NCBI GenBank assembly: GCA_013153895.1
Contig: JAADDN010000106.1
Coordinates: forward strand, 1 to 6,283
Source: Thermoproteota archaeon
GTDB taxonomy: Archaea > Thermoproteota > Thermoprotei > Thermoproteales > Thermocladiaceae
Direction: 5' to 3'
DNA length: 6,283 nucleotides
Below the pieces are notes generated by a model, which saw only the letters and a list, made by a program, of their open reading frames with translations, was not told the origin of the DNA and ran no database searches. Numbering within the stretch: the first letter of the stretch is position 1; each line of letters begins with the position of its first letter. Below, one piece after another: positions 1 through 4,912 of this stretch. The position numbers were made by a program, and so were the translations under genes.

Positions 1-1150
1 ATCTAGGACAGTATGCGTAATCTATAGGAACTATAGCACCACACTGAGGACACATCCTACTAACAGGAGCAGTAGCCTGAGACTGCTGACCCGGCATAAG
101 TTGAGGAGATGTGTATGAAGGCTGGGATTGAGAACCCATTATTTGTGAAACCGAGGGTTGCTGAATGTGCGATGAGCTTAGCACAGGTTGAGGATACTGT
201 TGCTGTGATGCTACCACCGTTCTGGAATAATCATGAGGCGCTCCAGGCTCGATCGATCCATAGGGATGATATGGACCATAGCGCATATAGGGTCTACGTG
301 TTATCGATCTACCATAGAGGGACAATCCTCTATTCACACAGTAGAAGGCCGCAGCTGGTATAACGAGGACCCCTCCTATTATATACAAAGTAGCCATTAG
401 ATGTAAAATTGAGCCAGCAGTGGCCAATATAGAGGAATTTCCGCTAGATGTAAGCTGAGCAATACCCATAAGAAATGAGCTAAAAGATTCAAGATTTGAT
501 CCAAACACTATATAGTGAGCTGCAGCAATTATGAAAGCTATTCCTCCTAAGATATCCGATACCGTAATAAGCAGAGTGTTTGTTGAAAAACCAGTCCTTA
601 AGAGAAGAGCTATTCCTCCCATTATTATTGCCACTCCAAGTATATTAAACGTTGGTATTGGAGTAAGAAAAGCTCCACCAATTATGATAAATATAGGACC
701 AACAACATTATTTCGTGCTGTCAATAGTAAACCTATAAGAAACATTATTCCTGACATTAATACATATGTACCATACTGCGAAAACATCTGTAACACACCT
801 GCTGAGGAGGCCATTAGTAGGCAACCTAGTATTATCATTAGCAGTGGTATAACTCCGAGATACTTCTCAAGCGACTTTATATTAACTTGTCGACCCCTAA
901 TCACGTTTGCGGAGCATTTTATTATCATTAATGCTGCATAATATGTAGCTAAACCAAAAACTATGAAGAATCCGGCTATGGCTTCTGCGACTGCGGGAAC
1001 CTGTTGAAGTCTGCTAATGTAATCAATTATGGCTTTTCCAGCGATTTCTGAGGATGTTGCTAGAATTATTAGAGTTATCGCTATTAATATTCCTCCCACT
1101 CCTCCTAATACTCTCAACATACCTTCATATTTTTCGACTGCAGTTGACAT
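1..1150 (-). CDS. Multi-pass membrane protein with C-terminal zinc ribbon, partial (3' end beyond window)
   Basis: Reading the minus strand from ATG at 1150 gives 383 uninterrupted codons to the left edge with no stop, so the gene continues outside the window. An in-frame TAG at 1160-1162 makes this ATG the first possible start. Residues about 13-270 are hydrophobic and break into roughly eight likely membrane segments (about 13-33, 53-78, 99-122, 127-144, 148-162, 168-185, 192-216, 243-270). Residues about 275-365 form a low-complexity tail rich in Pro, Gln, Ser and Tyr. This is followed by CPQCG (367-371) and YCPR (380-383), the beginning of a Cx2C...Cx2C zinc ribbon whose last cysteine would lie just past the edge. 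A TATA-like box 28 bases upstream suggests a leaderless transcript. I do not recognise the family. The layout resembles archaeal membrane proteins that carry a cytoplasmic zinc-ribbon tail, but no function can be assigned. The open frame and composition make a real gene very likely. Confidence 0.88.
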   Translation of the reverse strand, partial: MSTAVEKYEGMLRVLGGVGGILIAITLIILATSSEIAGKAIIDYISRLQQVPAVAEAIAGFFIVFGLATYYAALMIIKCSANVIRGRQVNIKSLEKYLGVIPLLMIILGCLLMASSAGVLQMFSQYGTYVLMSGIMFLIGLLLTARNNVVGPIFIIIGGAFLTPIPTFNILGVAIIMGGIALLLRTGFSTNTLLITVSDILGGIAFIIAAAHYIVFGSNLESFSSFLMGIAQLTSSGNSSILATAGSILHLMATLYIIGGVLVIPAAAFYCVNRGLSLYGRSITRRPYMRYGPYHPYGSIEPGAPHDYSRTVVASQQQYPQPVLSSSHIQQPSVSQIMGSQSQPSYTSPQLMPGQQSQATAPVSRMCPQCGAIVPIDYAYCPR

Positions 1151-1172
1151 GTCTGATATCTATTCTCTAACT

Positions 1173-1184
1173 GGTTTATATCTA
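1173..1184 (-). promoter_or_regulatory. TATA-like box for the membrane protein gene
   Basis: On the minus strand this stretch reads TAGATATAAACC. The centre of ATATAAA lies about 28 bases upstream of the ATG at 1150, which puts the expected archaeal transcription start at or next to the start codon. No Shine-Dalgarno motif precedes the ATG, which fits leaderless translation. Confidence 0.55.
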
Positions 1185-1334
1185 TTAATATCCTCACCTT
1201 TCGCATACGTGTAACCATCTTAGTTCGACTTCATGATATAGACATATTCATCTTCTAAGGAATGGAATAGTAATATTATCAACTATCATAAATAGTATTA
1301 TAGAAAGTATCAATACTACAAAACTAAAAATACT

Positions 1335-1360
1335 TACTAATTTAAGAGAACTAATTAGTA
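1335..1360. repeat. 8-bp inverted repeat with 10-base spacer
   Basis: TACTAATT at 1335-1342 is the exact reverse complement of AATTAGTA at 1353-1360. The arms are AT-only apart from one C/G pair, so an RNA hairpin would be weak at high temperature. A protein-binding dyad is the more likely meaning, if it has one. In such AT-rich DNA it may be chance. Confidence 0.3.
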
Positions 1361-1391
1361 GATTATAATAATTCGAAAGTAATAAGTTCAA

Positions 1392-1406
1392 AAACTAAGT
1401 TAGTTT
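1392..1406. repeat. 15-base dyad AAACTAA-G-TTAGTTT, possible operator
   Basis: The arms AAACTAA (1392-1398) and TTAGTTT (1400-1406) are perfect reverse complements around a single central G. A one-base loop cannot form an RNA hairpin, so this would work as a DNA dyad. It sits about 95 bases upstream of the uL6 start and next to the palindrome TTTTAAAA (1408-1415), which could be an alternative TATA element. Its regulatory role is inferred from shape and position only. Confidence 0.35.
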
Positions 1407-1460
1407 GTTTTAAAAGAGATATTACGATTTACAAGATTCAGTATGATTGTGGAGAACGAA

Positions 1461-1470
1461 TATTTAATAA
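1461..1470 (+). promoter_or_regulatory. TATA-like box for uL6
   Basis: TATTTAATAA is centred about 35 bases upstream of the ATG at 1501, predicting a transcript start near 1490. That start lies downstream of the in-frame ATG at 1480, so the upstream ATG would not be transcribed. The box therefore supports 1501 as the true start. Confidence 0.55.
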
Positions 1471-1500
1471 GTCCTCTCTATGCTGAGATGTGAGGTAGAG

Positions 1501-2082
1501 ATGAAGGTCCCATACGTGAGGGAGGAAGTTGAAATACCTGAGGGAGTTGATGTACAGGTTGAGTCGGATGGTAGGTTAGTTGTTAAGGTTAAGGGTCCGT
1601 TAGGTGAGATTGTTAAGGATTTTGGTAGTGTTCCTATACTTGTAAGGAAGGAGGATAATAAGCTTGTGTTAGAGACCTATTTTGCTAGGAAGTTTGAGCG
1701 TGCTCTTATTGGAACTATAGCTGCGAGAATAAGGAACATGATTAAGGGTGTTACTAAGGGCTGGAGATATAAGCTCAAGATAGTTTACTCTCACTTTCCA
1801 ATAATGGTTAAGGTTCAGGGAGATAAGCTCATAATTGAGAATTTGCTAGGTAGGAAAGATAAGATAATTCTACAGATACCTAAGGGAGTTAAGGTTCAGG
1901 TTACTAAGGATGACATAATAGTTGAGGGAATTGATAGAGATGTTGTAAGTCAGTTTGCTGCTAATATAGAAGAAGCAACAACCTTGAGAGGAGATGAGAG
2001 ACCATGTCCACATGGTAGAGAAGGCGGACCTGGAGTACTAGATGGAATATATGTATATGCTGTAGAGCATGTTAAAGCGTGA
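1501..2082 (+). CDS. rpl6: Large-subunit ribosomal protein uL6 (archaeal L6p)
   Basis: The 193-residue product is a ribosomal protein of the 50S subunit that binds 23S rRNA near the sarcin-ricin loop and factor-binding region. Recognisable archaeal uL6 stretches are KVKGPLG (29-35), IKGVTKGWRYKLKIVYSHFP (81-100), ENLLGRKDKI (113-122), VEGIDRDVVSQFAANIEEAT (141-160) and DGIYVY (181-186). I chose ATG 1501 over the in-frame ATG at 1480 because it follows a GAGGT Shine-Dalgarno-like motif (1492-1496), because the protein then begins in the usual way for the family, and because the TATA box predicts transcription starting downstream of 1480. Between RGDER and DGIYVY lies a Gly-rich stretch (about residues 168-178, containing PHGREGGPG) that is longer than in the archaeal uL6 sequences I recall. 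The neighbours are not the usual spc-type ribosomal genes: the gene stands alone and overlaps nadK tail to tail by 11 bases. Identification is secure. Confidence 0.97.
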   Translation: MKVPYVREEVEIPEGVDVQVESDGRLVVKVKGPLGEIVKDFGSVPILVRKEDNKLVLETYFARKFERALIGTIAARIRNMIKGVTKGWRYKLKIVYSHFPIMVKVQGDKLIIENLLGRKDKIILQIPKGVKVQVTKDDIIVEGIDRDVVSQFAANIEEATTLRGDERPCPHGREGGPGVLDGIYVYAVEHVKA

Positions 2083-2866
2083 AGAGTCTTCTCCTTAACC
2101 TATCATAGAACCTGTAACTTCTAGTTCGTATAAATCGTATAGATCTATCAGCTCTATCCACAACTATTTTCTGAGCTCTACCGTAGAGAATACCATCACA
2201 AACAATCATACAGTCTCCCCTAGATTCAACAGTGATCCTTATATCTATTGGATGAACTATAGGTACTAAAGCTGGTGAGAATGGTGCGACAGGGATGATT
2301 ACTTTAACAGTCTGTATACGATAATCAACTACAGGACCTCCAAGAGCTAGTAAGTATGCTGTTGAGCCTGTTGGTGTAGCTACTATGACACCATCCATTC
2401 TTCCCTGAAGTACTACTTCACCACTTGGTTCTGTTACATAGAATTCTACTATCTTTCCTGGATTTACATATCTCATGACTACTTCATTCAATGTTATTAT
2501 TTTTTCATTATCCATGTATGTATATATTAGAGATCTCTCATCTATGCTGAATCTACCATTCTTAAGATCTTCAAACACTTCTCTACTTATCTCATCGACA
2601 GTTATGTCTGCGAAAAAGTTTACTTTTCCAGTACCTATGTGAAATATTGGTATATTTAACATGTCTTCTCTCATCATAGCATCATCATGTACGTACTGTA
2701 GTATGGAGCCGTCTCCTCCAAGTATTATAACTACGTCAGGTCTAGGATCTAGCTCGCATATTCTTACGTCTATTCCTACGTCTCGACATAGGCTTACTAT
2801 CTTGTCAATGTACTGTCTATCCCTATCTCTATAATATATTAATGATGCAAGCTCTATCTGTCTCAT
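2072..2866 (-). CDS. nadK: NAD kinase (ATP- or polyphosphate-dependent)
   Basis: The product phosphorylates the 2'-hydroxyl of the adenosine ribose of NAD to make NADP, in the cytoplasm. The 264 residues are a normal length for archaeal NAD kinases. Diagnostic motifs occur in order: the GGDGS nucleotide-binding loop (50-54), GTGKVNFFAD (78-87, the position of the usual GxxGFL segment), LNEVV (126-130), DGVIVATPTGSTAY (158-171) with the Gly-rich GGP that follows (176-178), and PVAPFSP (192-198) near the C-terminal NAD-binding region. ATG 2866 is a sensible start: the Rossmann-like N-terminal strand follows directly. The gene is convergent with uL6 (11-base overlap) and divergent from the zinc-ribbon gene across only 45 bases. 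I see no strong Shine-Dalgarno motif. The phosphate donor (ATP or polyphosphate) cannot be decided from motifs. Confidence 0.95.
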   Translation of the reverse strand: MRQIELASLIYYRDRDRQYIDKIVSLCRDVGIDVRICELDPRPDVVIILGGDGSILQYVHDDAMMREDMLNIPIFHIGTGKVNFFADITVDEISREVFEDLKNGRFSIDERSLIYTYMDNEKIITLNEVVMRYVNPGKIVEFYVTEPSGEVVLQGRMDGVIVATPTGSTAYLLALGGPVVDYRIQTVKVIIPVAPFSPALVPIVHPIDIRITVESRGDCMIVCDGILYGRAQKIVVDRADRSIRFIRTRSYRFYDRLRRRLFTL

Positions 2867-2880
2867 ACATGTGACTATAG

Positions 2881-2887
2881 TTAAAAG
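2881..2887 (+). promoter_or_regulatory. TATA-like box for the zinc-ribbon gene
   Basis: TTAAAAG is centred about 28 bases upstream of ATG 2912, consistent with leaderless transcription. It lies in the 45-base divergent gap shared with nadK, whose own best candidate box on the other strand is a weaker CATATTAG at 2895-2902, about 32 bases from the nadK ATG. Confidence 0.45.
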
Positions 2888-2911
2888 ACCGAGACTAATA
2901 TGTGATACGTC

Positions 2912-3235
2912 ATGTCATGTCCAAGATGTGGCTCAACGGACATAGCCATATCTGGAACAGAGACTCTAACGTTCAAATGTAAGAAATGTGGATACTCTTG
3001 GACTATTGATAGACGAAATTATGCGATAGTAAACACACCTTCAGGTCCAGTACACTGGACAGTCTACACATACTATAAGGAACTAGCATTACAAGATGCT
3101 ATTGACATGATAATGAGCAATAAAGATGTTGACACAATAATTGAAGAACTTAAGAAAAATTATTCGAATTACTTATCGGAAGATGATATAAGGAAGATAG
3201 TTGAGAAGGCTAGAAAAATAGTAAAATATTTATGA
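2912..3235 (+). CDS. Small zinc-ribbon protein of unknown function
   Basis: The 107-residue product begins with a compact zinc ribbon: CPRC (C3, C6) and CKKC (C23, C26), the second followed by GYSW as in many transcription-factor-type ribbons. The middle (about 33-57) is mixed and aromatic, and residues 58-107 look helical and charged (DDIRKIVEKARKIVKYL). Such small ribbons bind nucleic acid or proteins in archaea. I do not recognise this family, and the role is open. The ATG is supported by a TATA-like box at the leaderless spacing and by the immediate start of the ribbon. It is divergent from nadK (45-base gap) and overlaps the 3' end of the TrmY-like gene by 6 bases. Confidence 0.85.
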   Translation: MSCPRCGSTDIAISGTETLTFKCKKCGYSWTIDRRNYAIVNTPSGPVHWTVYTYYKELALQDAIDMIMSNKDVDTIIEELKKNYSNYLSEDDIRKIVEKARKIVKYL

Positions 3236-3267
3236 AATACCTGCTCTATCACATAAAATATTTATGA
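3222..3267. repeat. 14-base direct repeat at a convergent gene junction
   Basis: TAAAATATTTATGA occurs at 3222-3235 and again at 3254-3267, a spacing of 32 bases. The first copy carries the stop codons of both convergent genes. The second lies inside the 3' part of the TrmY-like gene. The spacing is not a multiple of three, and the flanking bases do not match, so this is not a simple tandem duplication. It could be chance in AT-rich DNA or a pair of 3'-end signals. Confidence 0.4.
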
Positions 3268-3742
3268 TAACTACCTCCTGCTCTGGTCTGAGATTAGATC
3301 TGAAAAATATGGGTATAGCTTCACGATAATGAATACTAGAGCTCAGACTAGTCAGGTAGATGAACGAGCCTGTTCCCAGTATAGCTTTCTCTACATCAAC
3401 ACCAATATTAGATCTTACAAATATCTTACTCACTTTAAACTTTTTCAATATATCTTCAATATCGTTAACTTTCTCAACTAAGACTCCACTATGTGGTCTC
3501 TTGTGAGAGCTCTTTATAGCTTTTCTTATAATTCCCCAAGCAGATGATTCATCAGCTCTGAGCTGTCTAATGTTTGAACCGTAGAGGAATATTGCTTTTT
3601 TAATATTGTTTAAAAATATGCATGATATGGCGTTTCTTCTTATAGATCTTGATATTAATAGTGAAGCTACTACAAATCTAGATACTATACCCTTCCTGTT
3701 AATGATCTCGTTCTCTTCTCCTATGAGGACAAATATTCTCAT
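3230..3742 (-). CDS. TrmY/DUF358-like SPOUT methyltransferase, divergent and short
   Basis: Characterised TrmY proteins methylate N1 of pseudouridine 54 in the T-loop of archaeal tRNA, using S-adenosylmethionine and a SPOUT knot fold. This 170-residue product shows the family's middle signature: SIRRNA (33-38), LYGSNIRQLRADESS (53-67) and the PHSGV segment (83-87) at the usual PGI position, plus a C-terminal stretch with NILCDR (161-166) resembling the family's final helix. It is somewhat shorter than the roughly 190-200 residues I recall for the family. The Gly-Asp/His loop expected after the last strands is not obvious; the matching area reads IYLTSLSSS (128-136). It could be a divergent active enzyme, an altered paralogue or a degenerate copy. 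ATG 3742 gives a normal N-terminus. It is divergent from the AK6-like gene across 42 bases. I am fairly sure of the family and unsure of activity. Confidence 0.68.
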   Translation of the reverse strand: MRIFVLIGEENEIINRKGIVSRFVVASLLISRSIRRNAISCIFLNNIKKAIFLYGSNIRQLRADESSAWGIIRKAIKSSHKRPHSGVLVEKVNDIEDILKKFKVSKIFVRSNIGVDVEKAILGTGSFIYLTSLSSSIHYREAIPIFFRSNLRPEQEVVIINILCDRAGIS

Positions 3743-3756
3743 TTACATAGTTAGGA

Positions 3757-3764
3757 AGATATAG
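3757..3764 (+). promoter_or_regulatory. TATA-like box for the AK6-like kinase
   Basis: AGATATAG is centred about 24 bases upstream of the GTG at 3785, close to the spacing expected for a leaderless transcript. GTGATC at 3777-3782 could pair with the 3' end of archaeal 16S rRNA, but it is only two bases from the start codon. Confidence 0.42.
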
Positions 3765-3784
3765 GGTTCTTCTTAAGTGATCCT

Positions 3785-4393
3785 GTGAGAGTAATAGTAA
3801 CAGGTACTCCAGGCACTGGTAAGACTACTATAGGTAGAAGATTAGCAGATCTGCTTAATTATGATTATGTTAATCTTAATGAGGAGCTTGTTAGAAGAGG
3901 AGTGTGTAAGTATATTCCTGAGCTAGATACTCATGAGGTAGTAGATATCGATCAAGCAGAGAAGATAGCTGATGAAGTTCTTGATAGATCTTTGAACATT
4001 ATTGTTGATACTATTGCTCTATCTATAATTGATCCAGATAGAGTAGATCTTGTCATAGTTCTGAGACTTCACCCGCTTGAGCTTTTTAAGAGATTGAAAT
4101 CTAGGTCATGGAGAGGAGTTAAGTTATGTAGTAATGTTATGGCTGAGGTGCTTGATTATTTTCTTATAGAGGCTGTAGACTGTTTTGGTGAGCATAAGGT
4201 TGCTGAGATAGATACTACTGGGAAGTCTATTGATGATATTGTTAATGAGTGTTTAGAGATACTATATGGAAAAAGGGAGAGGAGGGTAGGTGTCGTGTCT
4301 TGGCTCTCCATCATTGATCCAAGTGTTCTCGTACGTCTTGACTTGTGTGCTAGAGGTGAGCTTGATGATGAGAGTGTTCTAGTAGTCGGCTGA
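3785..4393 (+). CDS. Adenylate kinase AK6/Fap7-family P-loop NTPase
   Basis: AK6/Fap7 proteins are small adenylate kinase/ATPases. Characterised eukaryotic and archaeal members act in late small-subunit ribosome maturation with ribosomal protein uS11. The product has the Walker A loop GTPGTGKTT (7-15), NLNE (30-33), a strand ending IIVDT (72-76), the core strand VLRLHP (92-97), a LID-like region with RSW and a downstream N..AE.LD pattern (108-124), and the family's EIDTTGK (141-147). The start codon is GTG, placed by the P-loop beginning at residue 7. Two things are odd. The region after IIVDT lacks the histidine motif I associate with many AK6 proteins. Residues 164-202 form a C-terminal extension (VVSWLS at 170-175, then an acidic end). 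The gene overlaps its convergent neighbour by 15 bases. The family is secure; enzymatic activity is inferred. Confidence 0.88.
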   Translation: MRVIVTGTPGTGKTTIGRRLADLLNYDYVNLNEELVRRGVCKYIPELDTHEVVDIDQAEKIADEVLDRSLNIIVDTIALSIIDPDRVDLVIVLRLHPLELFKRLKSRSWRGVKLCSNVMAEVLDYFLIEAVDCFGEHKVAEIDTTGKSIDDIVNECLEILYGKRERRVGVVSWLSIIDPSVLVRLDLCARGELDDESVLVVG

Positions 4394-4777
4394 TGCTTTG
4401 CGTGCTAGCTTACGTATCTCGAATAGGAGCACACGGTTCCACCCAAATCTTTCAAGCCTCTTAACAATGTGCCTGAGTGCTCCACTACCAAATGATAATA
4501 TTAGCACTCTCACAGCCTTACCTTCCTCATCTATGTATAGTCTTATTAGGACGCTCTTCTTACTTATCTCAGCTATATAGTCAAGCGTCTGAAGGTTAGA
4601 TGGAAGGTACTTACGAAACTCTTTCTCAACGTTCTCTATATGTTTGAGATACTCCTCCGGAAGACTCTCAACTTCTACTATGTTCTTCACGCCAGCTATC
4701 TGCAGTTCCAGCAGCACCACGTCAGGATCTTTTCTTAGGTCAAATACTGCTATGCCATATACTCTAATTGCTGACAC
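4379..4777 (-). CDS. Hypothetical protein, probably archaeal-specific
   Basis: The 132-residue product starts with GTG at 4777. A strong TATA-like box centred 26 bases upstream supports a leaderless transcript at exactly this codon. The N-terminal half has a strand-rich pattern (IRVYGIAVFDL, 4-14; VVLLELQIAGV, 20-30) and a helical charged middle (EEYLKHIENVEKEFRKYL, 41-58). The second half holds VLIRLYID (76-83), VRVLILSFG (89-97) and a helix with KRLERFGW (106-113). There are no cysteines, no membrane segments and no catalytic motif that I recognise. It looks like a small soluble alpha/beta protein. It shares 15 bases at its 3' end with the AK6-like gene and a 131-base divergent region with the 4909 gene. 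Function unknown. Confidence 0.85.
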   Translation of the reverse strand: MSAIRVYGIAVFDLRKDPDVVLLELQIAGVKNIVEVESLPEEYLKHIENVEKEFRKYLPSNLQTLDYIAEISKKSVLIRLYIDEEGKAVRVLILSFGSGALRHIVKRLERFGWNRVLLFEIRKLARKASADY

Positions 4778-4798
4778 CCGACCTACCTATACCCTCGT

Positions 4799-4808
4799 TT
4801 ATTAAAAA
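4799..4808 (-). promoter_or_regulatory. TATA-like box for the 4379-4777 gene
   Basis: The minus strand reads TTTTTAATAA here, centred about 26 bases upstream of the GTG at 4777. This predicts transcription starting at the start codon itself. It overlaps a 12-base perfect palindrome, AAAAAGCTTTTT, at 4804-4815. Confidence 0.6.
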
Positions 4809-4815
4809 GCTTTTT
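4804..4815. repeat. 12-base perfect palindrome overlapping a TATA box
   Basis: AAAAAGCTTTTT is perfectly self-complementary and overlaps the upstream half of the TATA-like box of the minus-strand gene. A regulator bound here would block that promoter. Chance is a fair alternative, since five of the six half-site bases are A. Confidence 0.3.
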
Positions 4816-4858
4816 GTTACTAATACCCTGATCCTCTACTAGACTATACTGCCAGGGG

Positions 4859-4868
4859 TATATAAAGG
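4859..4868 (+). promoter_or_regulatory. Strong TATA box for the 4909-5710 gene pair
   Basis: TATATAAAGG is the best archaeal TATA match in the window and predicts transcription starting near 4887. That would give the 4909 start a leader of about 20 bases and put the mini-ORF ATG at 4886 at the transcript's 5' end. A second, weaker box (TTTATATT, 4913-4920) would suit a start at 4957 instead. Confidence 0.6.
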
Positions 4869-4885
4869 ATACAGTCAATAACGTG

Positions 4886-4912
4886 ATGTATACAGAAGTG
4901 AGAGGAGAATGA
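4886..4912 (+). other. Candidate 8-codon leader ORF overlapping the next start (ATGA)
   Basis: ATG at 4886 opens a frame of eight codons (MYTEVRGE) that ends in TGA at 4910-4912. The TGA overlaps the ATG at 4909 in an ATGA arrangement. The ATG lies about 24 bases after the strong TATA box, where a leaderless start would be expected. It could be a translated leader coupled to the downstream gene, or coincidence. Confidence 0.25.

Larger units (their letters stand above)
1151..1500. other. AT-rich intergenic spacer between two divergent genes
   Basis: These 350 bases separate the divergent membrane protein and uL6 genes and are the only long non-coding stretch in the window. They are very AT-rich. 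I see no tRNA, no clear C/D or H/ACA guide RNA and no ORF of useful length. They contain the TATA-like boxes of both flanking genes, an 8-bp inverted repeat (1335-1360), a 15-base dyad (1392-1406) and a TTTTAAAA palindrome (1408-1415). A small untranslated RNA cannot be excluded by eye. Confidence 0.7.

Noticed and set aside
109..1214. Three forward-strand open frames (109-363, 531-941, 1029-1214)
   Set aside because: They lie mostly antisense to the continuous membrane-protein frame, have Pro/Ile-rich translations typical of reverse-complement membrane codons, and show no family features.
1112..1217. Minus-strand frame of about 35 codons starting at ATG 1217
   Set aside because: It overlaps the promoter and the start of the membrane-protein gene in another frame, and its sequence shows no structure suggesting a real peptide.
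1221..1479. Possible C/D-box guide RNA or tRNA in the AT-rich spacer
   Set aside because: I looked for paired RTGATGA and CTGA boxes and for a T-loop GGTTCGAATCC pattern on both strands and found no convincing set.
4398..4580. Forward open frame of 60 codons
   Set aside because: It is wholly antisense to the 4379-4777 gene, which has a well-placed promoter and a normal protein composition.
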